Assembly (NCBI RefSeq): GCF_001887595.1
Contig: NZ_CP017480.1
Coordinates: 4,368,001-4,432,000 of the forward strand
DNA length: 64,000 nt
Origin: Luteibacter rhizovicinus DSM 16549
GTDB taxonomy: Bacteria; Pseudomonadota; Gammaproteobacteria; Xanthomonadales; Rhodanobacteraceae
Direction of reading: 5' to 3'
In this document: positions 35,177 to 43,725 of the stretch, piece after piece
Numbering within the stretch: position 1 is the stretch's first letter
How the letters are laid out: the number at the start of each line of letters is the position of its first letter
Translations under genes and position numbers: made by a program
The notes under the pieces: model-generated
The model's database searches: none
Told to the model about the DNA's origin: nothing
What the model saw: the letters and a program-made list of their open reading frames with translations, nothing else

Positions 35177-35502
35177 GGGTTGTCGCCTCCAGCGATACGG
35201 TCGATGACGCGGTTGGCCAGCGTTTCGCCTCGCGAGTCGATCAACCGCTGGGCGATCATCGTCAGGCGCAGTCCGAAACAGCCGACCAGGAAGGAAACGC
35301 CGGCCTGGATCTGGGCCGGCGAATCCGGAAGGAAACGCCGTTCCAACATGGGCGCGAGAAAGATGGCCATCATCGCCCCGCACACCACCTGCACGACGGC
35401 ACGTTTGCGCGAGACCTCGTTACCGAGCGCCACCGGAAGGATGGCGCCGCCCACTGCCGCCAGCAGCAGCCAGAAGCGGGTGAAGAGCAGCATGGTGTCC
35501 AT
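35173..35502 (-). CDS. Holin-like membrane protein
   Basis: The 109-residue protein has three hydrophobic segments: LFTRFWLLLAAVGGAILPVAL, VVQVVCGAMMAIFLAPML and VSFLVGCFGLRLTMIAQRL. A polar tail follows (ANRVIDRIAGGDNP). This resembles proteobacterial phage holin-family proteins of about 100 residues, in which a short cytoplasmic tail follows the third span. It is coupled to the next holin-like gene, suggesting a two-component pore or a holin/antiholin pair. Confidence 0.65.
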   Translation of the reverse strand: MDTMLLFTRFWLLLAAVGGAILPVALGNEVSRKRAVVQVVCGAMMAIFLAPMLERRFLPDSPAQIQAGVSFLVGCFGLRLTMIAQRLIDSRGETLANRVIDRIAGGDNP

Positions 35503-35516
35503 GATGGCGACCTCCC

Positions 35517-35921
35517 TCAGGGTTGCGCCGGAACCGCCGACGACGGTTTCAGGTCGCCGTGCCAGGTGGTCTTGGCCGAGGGGAAGTCGATCGCCAGACG
35601 ACCGTCCTTACCCGGCTTGAAGGTCAGATCGCGACCCTGAAGGTCCTGGCAGAACTTGCCGCCGTTCGTGGAGACGCCGAAGCGATACACGGCGGCGCCG
35701 GCATCCCCATCTTTCAGGAACTTCGCCGGCACGTTGCACGAGAACGGCTCGTCGAAATGCACGTCCACCTTGTCCGGCGTAAACGCCAGCTGCGCGCTCA
35801 CATCCGAGTTGCCCTGCTGCACCAACCCGCTCCACTTCCCCTGCGGCTGCGCTGCCACCGCCGCCCCGGAAAACAGGCAGACCCCCACCAACACGACCGT
35901 CCCCTGTAGGAGCCGATTCAT
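35517..35921 (-). CDS. Exported hypothetical protein, start codon inside a REP element
   Basis: From ATG at 35921 the 134-residue protein has a signal peptide (NRLLQGTVVLVGVCLFSGAAVAA). A small beta-rich domain follows with two Cys (FSCNVP and KFCQDL) that could pair. The first codons lie inside a REP palindrome at 35906-35928, so the N-terminus MNRLLQG is REP-derived; an upstream in-frame ATG at 35951 exists. The function is unknown; the position suggests a periplasmic partner of the cassette. Confidence 0.55.
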   Translation of the reverse strand: MNRLLQGTVVLVGVCLFSGAAVAAQPQGKWSGLVQQGNSDVSAQLAFTPDKVDVHFDEPFSCNVPAKFLKDGDAGAAVYRFGVSTNGGKFCQDLQGRDLTFKPGKDGRLAIDFPSAKTTWHGDLKPSSAVPAQP

Positions 35922-35928
35922 CGGCGAT
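35906..35928 (+). repeat. REP element at a gene start
   Basis: The palindrome GTAGGAGCCG...CGGCGAT has the same form as the REP copies at 42265, 48620, 49821 and 57703. It overlaps the start codon (35919-35921) of the minus-strand exported-protein gene. Confidence 0.7.
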
Positions 35929-35963
35929 GCTTTTCCAATCTTCAAAGTCATAAAAACTCCCTC

Positions 35964-36167
35964 CTAATGAATGAATAAACCCAAGCCCCCAACCCGGCAG
36001 ACCCGGACCACAACCCCCACTCCCACAACGATCAACCCCACAAGCACCATCCCCAGAACCCGTCTCCGGCGCCGCCGCAATGTCCCCGCCGGCACCTCAT
36101 CCACACACGCCAGCACTGCCCTCGCCCACGGCGCCGACACCCGCATCCCCGAAAGCTTGTCCATCAC
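35964..36167 (-). CDS. Small single-span membrane protein
   Basis: The 67-residue protein has a basic middle (TLRRRRRRVLGM) followed by one transmembrane segment (VLVGLIVVGVGVVVRVC). Its ATG overlaps the stop of the upstream gene (ATGA at 36167-36164), which is the main support for it. No family is recognised. Confidence 0.45.
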   Translation of the reverse strand: MMDKLSGMRVSAPWARAVLACVDEVPAGTLRRRRRRVLGMVLVGLIVVGVGVVVRVCRVGGLGLFIH

Positions 36168-36607
36168 CCCACCCCCGCCTCGGCCGGCACGTGCACGACC
36201 CGATCATCGAGGACGATGCGCGGCTGCCAGGCGTCCGTACTGCGAAAACTGATGCTCATGTGATGTACCCGTTTTTTCCGGAACCAGCTGCGCTTTGGCG
36301 GCCGCATGTCGATCACCAGTTCGTCGACGCCGAAGGGCCCGCGCTCATAGCGCAGCTGGCAGTCGAAGGCCACGGACAGCTCAGTCACCTGCGGTACGCG
36401 GGGATCGCGAAAGGCACGCAGCGGTATCACGACCGGTTCCAGCGGCGCATCCGGCCCGGGATCACGCGGGATATCCACGTGCAGGGCCTGGCCATCGGTG
36501 TCGCCTGCCTCGACGTGCAGGGCGCGGCGCCGCCGCAAGGCTTCATTGGCCGCTTCCACCGACACCCGCAGCGCATACAGCAATTGGTCGAACGTGCAGA
36601 CGGCCAT
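36164..36607 (-). CDS. DUF2589-like protein
   Basis: The 147-residue protein has an N-terminal helix (FDQLLYALRVSVEAANEAL), then a beta region beginning PVVIPLRAFRDPRVPQVTEL and SVAFDCQLRYERGPFGVDEL. The same helix-then-sandwich pattern occurs in the 36942 and 37688 proteins (IVKVPNLSITTVDITFNMEV and VSTNVLRIKEVEITFDADI). The C-terminus ends WQPRIVLDDRVVHVPAEAG. Function unknown; probably a structural or cargo protein of the cassette. Confidence 0.55.
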   Translation of the reverse strand: MAVCTFDQLLYALRVSVEAANEALRRRRALHVEAGDTDGQALHVDIPRDPGPDAPLEPVVIPLRAFRDPRVPQVTELSVAFDCQLRYERGPFGVDELVIDMRPPKRSWFRKKRVHHMSISFRSTDAWQPRIVLDDRVVHVPAEAGVG

Positions 36608-36611
36608 CGCC

Positions 36612-36872
36612 CTACTCCCCGACCAGCCAGGAGGGTTTGCGTGGGAAACCCACGTGGTAGCAGATCCACTGCAGCACCACCTGGTGCTCGCCGATCTGCA
36701 GGATGGTGAAGCTCTTTTCCGTGGCGATGATGGAGCCGCGCGGCGAATCGGTCAGGCAACGATTGAGCAGCGCACGCGCTTCCTCGATCTTCGCCTCACT
36801 GTTCATCTGGTTGGGGTTGTCGCTACCGACAACCACGCGTTTGACGAACTTCACGTCGGTCAGGTCGAACAT
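36612..36872 (-). CDS. Small cytosolic protein of the DUF2589 cassette
   Basis: The 86-residue protein begins MFDLTDVKFVKRVVVGSDNP, has an internal helix (SEAKIEEARALLNRCLTDS) and a C-terminal beta part (SFTILQIGEHQVVLQWICYH). It has neither signal peptide nor span. It lies 4 bases before the third DUF2589-like gene and downstream of the main one. I do not recognise a family. Confidence 0.5.
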   Translation of the reverse strand: MFDLTDVKFVKRVVVGSDNPNQMNSEAKIEEARALLNRCLTDSPRGSIIATEKSFTILQIGEHQVVLQWICYHVGFPRKPSWLVGE

Positions 36873-36941
36873 CCTGTGTCTCTCCGGGAAGGGATCGCGG
36901 CGACCTCGCGGGCGCCGCGATCCGGGTTGGAACCGAAACGC

Positions 36942-37619
36942 TTAACCGCCAGCCGCGGCACCGCCACCGGCGGCCGCACCACCACCGGCAAGCGCCGGCG
37001 TATCCGTGACAGGCACCGGCGCGCTGATCTTGCGGGGCGCGCAGGCGGTCTGCAGGATGTCGAGCACGCGCATCAGGCCTTCCGGCGCGCCACCGTCTTC
37101 GGCGTGAACCGCGACGTTGTACTTGGCCGAGTTATCCGACGCACGGGTGCTTTCCTTCGACGAGGACACCGCACCGGACACCTTCGCGGTGGCCTTGAAG
37201 ATGCCCCAGCCGATCGACATCGAGGCATCGAAGGAGCCGCTCTTGGAATCCTTCTCGGTCTGGCTGAAGGACGACTTCACTTCCATGTTGAAGGTGATGT
37301 CCACCGTGGTGATGCTCAGGTTCGGGACCTTGACGATGGCCAGCAGCGGCACTTCCAGCTCGACCTCTTCTTCGGCGATGCCCGTGCCGTTCGGGTCGTC
37401 GACGGGACGCTTGAACTTGAAGCTCGCGGTACGTGTGGCGCCCACGCCCGTGGCATCGTTCGCGGCCGGCGGCAGGAAGCCGATGACCTTGATGAAATCC
37501 GCGGTGGCCTGGGCAAGCTTGACCTGGGCTTCGCACGCCGCGGTGAGCGGCGAGCCGATCAGGTCGGCGATGGGAAGACCCTTGAACTGGCTTGAGATGT
37601 TGACGAGTTCGTCAGCCAT
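36942..37619 (-). CDS. DUF2589-domain protein
   Basis: From ATG at 37619 (MADELVNISSQFKGLPIADL) the 225-residue protein has the DUF2589 pattern: an N-terminal helix (ACEAQVKLAQATADFIKVIG), a beta-sandwich (EVELEVPLLAIVKVPNLSI and VDITFNMEVKSSF), then a KATAKVSGAVSSSKESTRAS segment and a glycine/alanine-rich end. DUF2589 has no known function. Its position among holins and muramidases suggests a cargo or structural role. Confidence 0.8.
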   Translation of the reverse strand: MADELVNISSQFKGLPIADLIGSPLTAACEAQVKLAQATADFIKVIGFLPPAANDATGVGATRTASFKFKRPVDDPNGTGIAEEEVELEVPLLAIVKVPNLSITTVDITFNMEVKSSFSQTEKDSKSGSFDASMSIGWGIFKATAKVSGAVSSSKESTRASDNSAKYNVAVHAEDGGAPEGLMRVLDILQTACAPRKISAPVPVTDTPALAGGGAAAGGGAAAGG

Positions 37620-37687
37620 GATGTGACTCCTTATGGTGTTTGACGCGCCGCGCGGGATGCGCACCGCGGTTCAGCGCGATCGACGGA

Positions 37688-38209
37688 TCAGTCGCCCGGC
37701 TTGAACGTCTTGAAGACCCCCTGGGTCTGTGAGAGGTGGTTCATCAGCCGTGCCGCACCGTCGGTGGGTTCGCTGCCTTCCACACGAATCATCACGTGCA
37801 CCGAGCCACCCTTGCCTTCCTTGCCGCCAGCGGCCGGATCGACGCGGAGATGCGGTCGCGATGAGGCGGGCTTGCCCTTCCAACCCGGCTGCGACGTCGA
37901 GTCGTCGTCCGGCGTATCACCCTCGATCAGCGGCCCGATGTCGGCATCGAAGGTGATTTCCACCTCCTTGATGCGCAGCACGTTGGTCGAGACCAGCGGC
38001 AGGATCGGCGCACGGTAGAGGTCTTCGTCATCCTCGCCGGCATCCGGATGCATGGACGGCATGCGGATGACGACGCTCTTCGGCCGGTTGTCTTCGTCGA
38101 AGAAGTCGCTGAGGTGCGACATCTGGTGTTGCTCGATGCGGTCCTGCGCGTCGACGACGGCGCCGGCAATGGCTTCGATCAAGGTGTTCAGGGAGGTCTG
38201 CGCAGCCAT
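37688..38209 (-). CDS. DUF2589-like protein
   Basis: The 173-residue protein has an N-terminal helix (TSLNTLIEAIAGAVVDAQDR), a core APILPLVSTNVLRIKEVEIT, then FDADIGPLIEGDTPDDDSTS, and a C-terminal strand with SVHVMIRVEGSEPTDGAARL. It shares the sandwich pattern of the DUF2589 protein and starts just after the muramidase gene on the same strand (3-base gap). Function unknown. Confidence 0.7.
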   Translation of the reverse strand: MAAQTSLNTLIEAIAGAVVDAQDRIEQHQMSHLSDFFDEDNRPKSVVIRMPSMHPDAGEDDEDLYRAPILPLVSTNVLRIKEVEITFDADIGPLIEGDTPDDDSTSQPGWKGKPASSRPHLRVDPAAGGKEGKGGSVHVMIRVEGSEPTDGAARLMNHLSQTQGVFKTFKPGD

Positions 38210-38212
38210 GGC

Positions 38213-38773
38213 TCAGACGCCTCCCTTTGCAGCGGGTGCCAGGTCGGGGAACGAGTCCACGCGGGCCAGCCAGCCTTTGAGGAACTTGCCCAGGGTGGGC
38301 TTCCTGTTCACCAGATCGGTGTAGTAATCCTTGCGCCCCTGCTTATAGGCCGTGTAGACGGCCACGCTATTGGCTTTTGCCAGGGCGGCCATCGTGCCGG
38401 CACCGATCGCGCCGTCCACGGCCAGTGGCGGTGTGGCCCCGAGGGTGTTCAACACGCGTTGCAGCAGCTTCGATGCGTTGCCGCCGGCATTGACCTGGAA
38501 GTCGAAGACGATGTTCGCCAGCGACTGCAGAGCGATCTCGTCGCCGTGCACCTTGTCCCAGTAGAGCGCCTTGTAGATGATGCCGGCCTGGGCGTCGGTC
38601 AGTGCGCGCAGGTTGTCGAGCGTGGGCGGGATGTCGAGCAGGCGCTGGGCGCACTGCCCGAACGTTCCGATGGTCACGCCCTTGTTGGTCGCACCACCCG
38701 GATCCGCCGGGTCGTTGACGAACCCACCCTCGTGTTTGAGCAAGGTGGGAAAGAAGCTGTTGAAGTCGGCCAT
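38213..38773 (-). CDS. GH108-type N-acetylmuramidase
   Basis: The 186-residue protein carries the GH108 motif KHEGGFVNDPADPGGATNKG with catalytic Glu15, then ALYWDKVHGDEIALQSLANI, and a C-terminal peptidoglycan-binding-type domain (GATPPLAVDGAIGAGTMAAL then QGRKDYYTDLVNRKPTLGKF). Such enzymes cut murein and are typical phage lysins and secretion helpers. No signal peptide is visible, so holin-type passage would be needed. It leads the cassette. Confidence 0.88.
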   Translation of the reverse strand: MADFNSFFPTLLKHEGGFVNDPADPGGATNKGVTIGTFGQCAQRLLDIPPTLDNLRALTDAQAGIIYKALYWDKVHGDEIALQSLANIVFDFQVNAGGNASKLLQRVLNTLGATPPLAVDGAIGAGTMAALAKANSVAVYTAYKQGRKDYYTDLVNRKPTLGKFLKGWLARVDSFPDLAPAAKGGV

Positions 38774-38890
38774 GAGTGATCTCCCGGTGCGGCGTAGTGG
38801 GTCCTGGTGGAGCCACTATCCGGTCGGGACCACACGCGCGGGATCGGGAAAAAACTGATTCCCGCGCGTGCGATGCCTGATCGCTTCATC

Positions 38891-39544
38891 TCATGGTTCG
38901 AGCGCCGTGAGGCCTTCGCGCAAGGCATAACGCGTGAGTTGCGCGATGCCGTTGATACCGAGCTTGGCCATGATGTGCTCACGGTGCGTGCCTACGGTTT
39001 TCACGCTCACGTGCAGCCGCGATGCAATGTCCTTCGCACTGAGCCCTTCGGCGAACAGCTGGGTGATTTCCCGTTCGCGTGGACTCAACGGCTCGCGCGG
39101 CGCGAACGACGGCGAACTGCTTCGGCGCATGCCATCCACCAGCAGATGGGCGATATCCGGACTGATGAAAAAACGCGAGCGCATCACGCTGTCGATCGCT
39201 TCGTGCAGCACCTCGAAGCCATCGCGTTTGAGCACATAGCCGTGCGCCCCGGCATCGAACGCGGCGCGCACCCAGCGCGAGTCGTCGTAGGAGGAAAGAC
39301 AGAGCAACCGGGTCCGCGGGCAGCGCGGTGCGATACGGCGGATGGCCTCCAGACCGCTCAGCCCACGCATGGCGCAGTCGAACACGATCAGGCCCGGCTG
39401 GCACCGCAACGCACTACGCACGCAGTCGCGTCCATCAGCGGTGCTGCCGATCACCTCGTAGCGCGGTAACGCGGTCAGCAGCGATGCGACGCCCTCACGC
39501 AGCAGCGCCTGCTCATCGGCCAGCAGCACGGTGACCGGCATCAC
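38891..39544 (-). CDS. NarL/FixJ-type response regulator
   Basis: The receiver domain (1-120) has acidic residues LLADEQ, phospho-acceptor Asp56 (LIVFDCAMRG) and LCLSSYDDSRW. The C-terminal LuxR helix-turn-helix (about 152-210) has SPREREITQLFAEGLSAKDI and VSVKTVGTHREHIMAKLGIN. No partner histidine kinase is adjacent. It lies 117 bases upstream of the muramidase gene in the same direction and may control the cassette. Confidence 0.88.
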   Translation of the reverse strand: MMPVTVLLADEQALLREGVASLLTALPRYEVIGSTADGRDCVRSALRCQPGLIVFDCAMRGLSGLEAIRRIAPRCPRTRLLCLSSYDDSRWVRAAFDAGAHGYVLKRDGFEVLHEAIDSVMRSRFFISPDIAHLLVDGMRRSSSPSFAPREPLSPREREITQLFAEGLSAKDIASRLHVSVKTVGTHREHIMAKLGINGIAQLTRYALREGLTALEP

Positions 39545-39908
39545 GGTAAGTACCCCGCGATCGGCAGCGTACGGTCATAACGGAAAACACCGCCACGGGG
39601 GGCGGTGGTGTGGTCATGCGAAGACATCCTGGACCCCCATTAATCCCTAGTGCCAACTCCCCAACGAACTTCAGAGATGGCTGGTGTGCGAAAAATCTTT
39701 CGATATCTCGCTACCAGGAAGGGATGCATCCACGGAGCCGGGCGGCCAGGTGATGAGGGTCTTTGCCATGATCGTGAGCTCCAGTCGATGAGTGGTGCTG
39801 GCACCGTATGTCGCCGCACCCCACCGGCCGTATCGGCCAAAACCTGATTTTCACGACGGAAACGACGTAACTGAGAACTGCGTCTTACTGCCGTATATGC
39901 ATCTTCGG
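39545..39908. other. Intergenic stretch
   Basis: I see no convincing gene in these 364 bases between the response-regulator gene and the antiporter gene; both lie on the minus strand. It probably holds the regulator's promoter and the antiporter's end region. Composition is less biased than in the flanking genes. Confidence 0.4.
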
Positions 39909-41450
39909 CTAGCCGCCGGTGATGCGTGTCGCCTCGGCGGGAAGCACGGTGAGCTCGCGCCAGTCCAGTTGTTCGAGGAGGAAGTTGTAATCGTCATCGC
40001 TCAACTGGAAGTCGACACGGCAGCGTTCCAGCTCGACACGCTGCGCGGCGACCGCCGCCTGGGCCAGCGCGCAATGCCGGTCGAAGGCCTCGGCGCGCGC
40101 CGGTTCGTCGAAGGCGTCGGCCTCGATGCGATAGAGCGCAGCGAGACGTGTGCCCTCCTCGTCCGCTTCGACAGCCATGCGCTCCAGTGCCGCCTTGACC
40201 AGCCCCAGGCGTACCGCACGCAGCTCCTGCTCACCGGCAGCGCGATGATCGAGGCCGAGCAGACGGATCACCGGCGCCAGCGTCATACCCTGCACGACAA
40301 GCGTCGCGAGCACGACGGAGAACGCGGTGAGCACCACGGTATCGCGCTGAGGAAAGTTCTCCGGGAGGATGAAGGCCGTCGCCAGGGTCACCAGGCCACG
40401 CATGCCACACCAGCCGGCCAGCGTCGCCTGCTGCCAGCTGGCAGCCGGTTCCCTGCCGAGACGCGCCCGGTACCAGGCGACGGTACGGTTGAAACTCAAC
40501 GCAAAGACCAGGCGCACGACCACCACGATGGCCGTGACGATCCCTGCGAACATCAAGGCCTGGCGAAGATGCTCGCCACTCATGTCACCGACGATGCGCC
40601 GCGCCTGCAGGCCCATCAAGAGGAATGCCGTGACATTGAGCACGAACACCACCGCGCCCCACACCGCGTACGACTGCACACGCAGTCGCGGCGAGGATGG
40701 ATCGGCGCGCCGGCCAGCGACGGTCATCGCCATCGCGACGACAGCGAGCACCGGCGATACATGCAGGTGCTCGGCAACGATCCAGACGAGGAAGGTATTG
40801 ACGAACTGGAACAGGTTGCTGTCGAGTGCGCCGCTGATGTATCGCGTGGCGAGTGGCAGCAGCCACCCGACCAGCATGCCGAACAACACACCACCCGGCG
40901 CGGCCAGCGCAAAGCCGACGACCTGCGGCGCGGTCACCGCACCCGCCGTCTGCACCGACAAGGCCACACCGAACAACAGCAGCGCGGCTGCATCGTTGAA
41001 CAGACTCTCGCCGCGAATGATCGCGTCGGTGTTGCGCGGAATGGCCATGCCCGAAAGGATCGCCGTGGCAGCTGCGGCATCCGGCGGCGCGACGATGGCG
41101 CCGAGCACGAGGGCCGCGGCGAAGGGCAGTCCTGCCAGCGCCCAACCGGCCCAGGCGACCAGCATCGCCGTCAGCAGCACACCACCGACGGCCAGGGTGA
41201 ACAGCGGTACCCAGAAGCGCTTGGCACGCGCGACAGGGAAATCGAAGGCCGCATCCATCAAGGCGGGTGCGATGAACAGGGGCAAGGCGGTGCGTGGATC
41301 GATCGGAAAATCCGGCGCACCGGGCAGCAGCGCCACGCCGACACCCGCCAGCGCGAGCAGCGAGGGGTACGGCAGGGATAGCCGCCGTGCCACCTGCAGT
41401 AGTGCGACGGCGGCCATGAGCAAGAGAAGGAGGCTTTCGAAGAGTGACAA
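39909..41450 (-). CDS. CPA1-family Na+/H+ antiporter
   Basis: The 513-residue protein has about twelve hydrophobic segments and the CPA1 hallmark IVAPPDAAAATAILSG, then the ion-binding RGESLFNDAAALLLFG with the Asn-Asp pair. A cytoplasmic C-tail (about 430-513) is acidic and helical. NhaP-type proteins exchange Na+ or K+ for H+ to hold pH and salt balance. The family call is strong; the ion is not resolved. Confidence 0.88.
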   Translation of the reverse strand: MSLFESLLLLLMAAVALLQVARRLSLPYPSLLALAGVGVALLPGAPDFPIDPRTALPLFIAPALMDAAFDFPVARAKRFWVPLFTLAVGGVLLTAMLVAWAGWALAGLPFAAALVLGAIVAPPDAAAATAILSGMAIPRNTDAIIRGESLFNDAAALLLFGVALSVQTAGAVTAPQVVGFALAAPGGVLFGMLVGWLLPLATRYISGALDSNLFQFVNTFLVWIVAEHLHVSPVLAVVAMAMTVAGRRADPSSPRLRVQSYAVWGAVVFVLNVTAFLLMGLQARRIVGDMSGEHLRQALMFAGIVTAIVVVVRLVFALSFNRTVAWYRARLGREPAASWQQATLAGWCGMRGLVTLATAFILPENFPQRDTVVLTAFSVVLATLVVQGMTLAPVIRLLGLDHRAAGEQELRAVRLGLVKAALERMAVEADEEGTRLAALYRIEADAFDEPARAEAFDRHCALAQAAVAAQRVELERCRVDFQLSDDDYNFLLEQLDWRELTVLPAEATRITGG

Positions 41451-41536
41451 ACGCGGGGCCCTTCCGGATCGGTTCCGTGGAGGTTACGACGCGCCGAACA
41501 CAATGCGAACCCTGCGAGCCTCCCGCCAGACCCCGC

Positions 41537-42121
41537 TTACCGCGATGCGAAGCCCTTCTTCACACCCCTGCCGAGCCACCACCCCATCAGCGCACCGGCA
41601 AGCAACCAGCCGAACGCCTGCTCGATCAGCGTGCCAACGGTGAAGGCGGCTGGGAAGCGGTACCAGTTCCAGAACGGCACCATGAGCGATAGCCACGCGA
41701 ACACCCCGAAGCCCAGTCCGACGTAGAGCCCGCGAACCGCACTCACCGCGCCACGGATGAGGATCAGGGTGATCAACAGGGCAGCCAAGGTGTCGGACAG
41801 CCACTGATGGAACAGGTTGGCGCCCATTTCCATGTAGTCACGGCCATAGGGCGAATAGACGATGAAGGCAAAAGGCGAGGCCTTGGCCTTCGCGGAGAAC
41901 GCCTCCTTCGCCTTGGGATCGTTGGCCTTGCCCATGTCGAAATACGGCAGCACAAAAATCGCGTGCTCGGCCGGCAGGTTCTCGTGCAAGGCCGTCATGA
42001 GCTTGTCTTCGTCGACGGGTGCCCGCATCGACATCTCGCCGATGGGAATGACCATGTGCGCGAACGCACCCCAGAGGAACATCACAAGCCCGCCAAGCAA
42101 GGCGGCTATGGCAATGCGCAT
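41537..42121 (-). CDS. Membrane protein of unknown function
   Basis: From ATG at 42121 (MRIAIAALLGGLVMFLWGAF) the 194-residue protein has an N-terminal span, an extracytoplasmic loop with AIFVLPYFDMGKANDP, then three further spans (about 115-180), and a C-terminal GWWLGRGVKKGF. The frame remains open upstream, but that part is REP-related and non-coding. No family is recognised. Confidence 0.65.
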   Translation of the reverse strand: MRIAIAALLGGLVMFLWGAFAHMVIPIGEMSMRAPVDEDKLMTALHENLPAEHAIFVLPYFDMGKANDPKAKEAFSAKAKASPFAFIVYSPYGRDYMEMGANLFHQWLSDTLAALLITLILIRGAVSAVRGLYVGLGFGVFAWLSLMVPFWNWYRFPAAFTVGTLIEQAFGWLLAGALMGWWLGRGVKKGFASR

Positions 42122-42264
42122 GGTCCTTCTCCGTGGCCGAGGTGGTTCGAGGGTACGTCGGGAACCGGGGCGTCGCCTATCGGCCTTTTGGGAGGGTGCC
42201 GCTTTCCAAATCGCACGGCCTTGCCGTTTTGCACGACTTTCCCGTTTCGCATGCCTCATGCCCT

Positions 42265-42287
42265 GTGGGAGCCGATTCATCGGCGAT
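42265..42287 (+). repeat. REP element
   Basis: A single REP palindrome, GTGGGAGCCG...CGGCGAT, lies between the rarA and 41537 genes. It matches the other REP copies in the window. Confidence 0.7.
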
Positions 42288-42337
42288 AGGGTGCTAGCGA
42301 CGGGGCCTTCGGTTGCCCGACCGGCAACCCGCGGGTC

Positions 42338-43669
42338 TCACCCCTTCTTTTCCCGAGCCGCCGCCCTCGCCGCCCTCAACGCCGCCAGCTTCTCGCCGAG
42401 CTTCAACTCCAGTCCACGATCCACCGGCTCATAAAACATCATCCCCACGAGCTCATCGGGCAAGCATTGCTGATCCAGCGCCACGCCACCTTCGGCATCG
42501 TGGTCGTACTGGTAGCCCGTGCCGTAGCCCAGGCCCTTCATCAGCTTCGTCGGCGCGTTGCGCAGGTGCATCGGCACGTCGAGCGTACCCATCTGTTTCA
42601 CCGTGGCGCGGGCCTTGTTGAAGGCCGTGTACGCCGCATTGCTCTTCGGCGAGATCGCCAGCCAGATCGCCAACTGGGCCAGACCGAGTTCGCCTTCAGG
42701 GCTGCCCAGCCGCTCGTAGGTATCCCAGGCATCGAGTGCCATGCGCCAGGCGCGGGGCTCGGCCAGGCCGACATCTTCGACGGCCATGCGCGTCATGCGG
42801 CGCGCCAGGTAAAGCGGATCGCAGCCACCGTCGAGCATGCGCGTGAGCCAGTACACGGCGGCATCCGGATCGGACGAGCGAACGGATTTATGCAGCGCCG
42901 AGATCTGGTCGTAGAACTGCTCGCCACTCTTGTCGAAACGGCGCGTTCGATCGGCGAGCACCTGCTCGAGCGTAGCGTCGTCGATGTGGCCGCCCTCGGC
43001 CAGCTCGGCGGCGATTTCCAGCAGCGTTAGCGCGCGACGGACGTCGCCATCGGCGGCGCTGGCGATCATGCGCAGCGACGCGTCTTCCACCGTGAGTTCG
43101 AGATCACCCAGGCCACGTTCGCTGTCGGCAAGCGCACGACGCAGCGCGGCGACGATGTCGTCCGGGCTGACCGAATCGAGCACATGCACGCGACAGCGCG
43201 AGAGCAACGCGGAGTTGAGCTCGAACGACGGATTCTCGGTGGTCGCGCCGACGAAGATGATGACGCCGCGCTCGATGTGCGGCAGGAAGGCATCCTGCTG
43301 CGCCTTGTTGAAACGATGCACCTCGTCGACGAAGAGCACGGTGCGACGTCCCTGCGCGAAGTTGCCCTCGGCTTCGGCGAGCGCCTTGCGCACGTCCGGC
43401 AGCCCGCTCATCACGGCTGAAATCGCGCGGAAGTCGGCGTCCGCATAGCGGGCGACAAGCAGGGCCAGCGTGGTCTTGCCGCAGCCGGGCGGCCCCCACA
43501 GGATCATCGAATGCACCTTGCCGGCCTCGAGCGCGCGACGCAGCGGCTTGCCCTCGCCGGCCACGCGCTGCTGCCCGACGATTTCGTCGAGGCTGCGCGG
43601 ACGCATGCGCTCGGCCAGGGGCTTCAGGGCTTCGGGTTCGGCGAAAAGGCCGGGGGACTGGAAAGACAT
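42338..43669 (-). CDS. rarA: Replication-associated recombination protein A
   Basis: The 443-residue AAA+ ATPase has Walker A in WGPPGCGKTTLALLV, Walker B in VLFVDEVHRFNKAQQDAFLP, sensor 1 in GATTENPSFELNSALLSR, and a C-terminal clamp-loader-like helical domain (about 320-430) as in RarA/MgsA/WRNIP1. It acts at stalled replication forks. Length and motifs are fully typical. Confidence 0.93.
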   Translation of the reverse strand: MSFQSPGLFAEPEALKPLAERMRPRSLDEIVGQQRVAGEGKPLRRALEAGKVHSMILWGPPGCGKTTLALLVARYADADFRAISAVMSGLPDVRKALAEAEGNFAQGRRTVLFVDEVHRFNKAQQDAFLPHIERGVIIFVGATTENPSFELNSALLSRCRVHVLDSVSPDDIVAALRRALADSERGLGDLELTVEDASLRMIASAADGDVRRALTLLEIAAELAEGGHIDDATLEQVLADRTRRFDKSGEQFYDQISALHKSVRSSDPDAAVYWLTRMLDGGCDPLYLARRMTRMAVEDVGLAEPRAWRMALDAWDTYERLGSPEGELGLAQLAIWLAISPKSNAAYTAFNKARATVKQMGTLDVPMHLRNAPTKLMKGLGYGTGYQYDHDAEGGVALDQQCLPDELVGMMFYEPVDRGLELKLGEKLAALRAARAAAREKKG

Positions 43670-43725
43670 GGGACTCGGTGCCGACGGTGAACGGACATTA
43701 TCGCGCGTTCACCGTGCACGCGTGC

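Noticed and set aside
33601..39544. Complete prophage or tailocin
   Set aside because: Muramidase and holin-like genes are present, but I see no tail, baseplate, capsid, terminase or integrase genes in the window.
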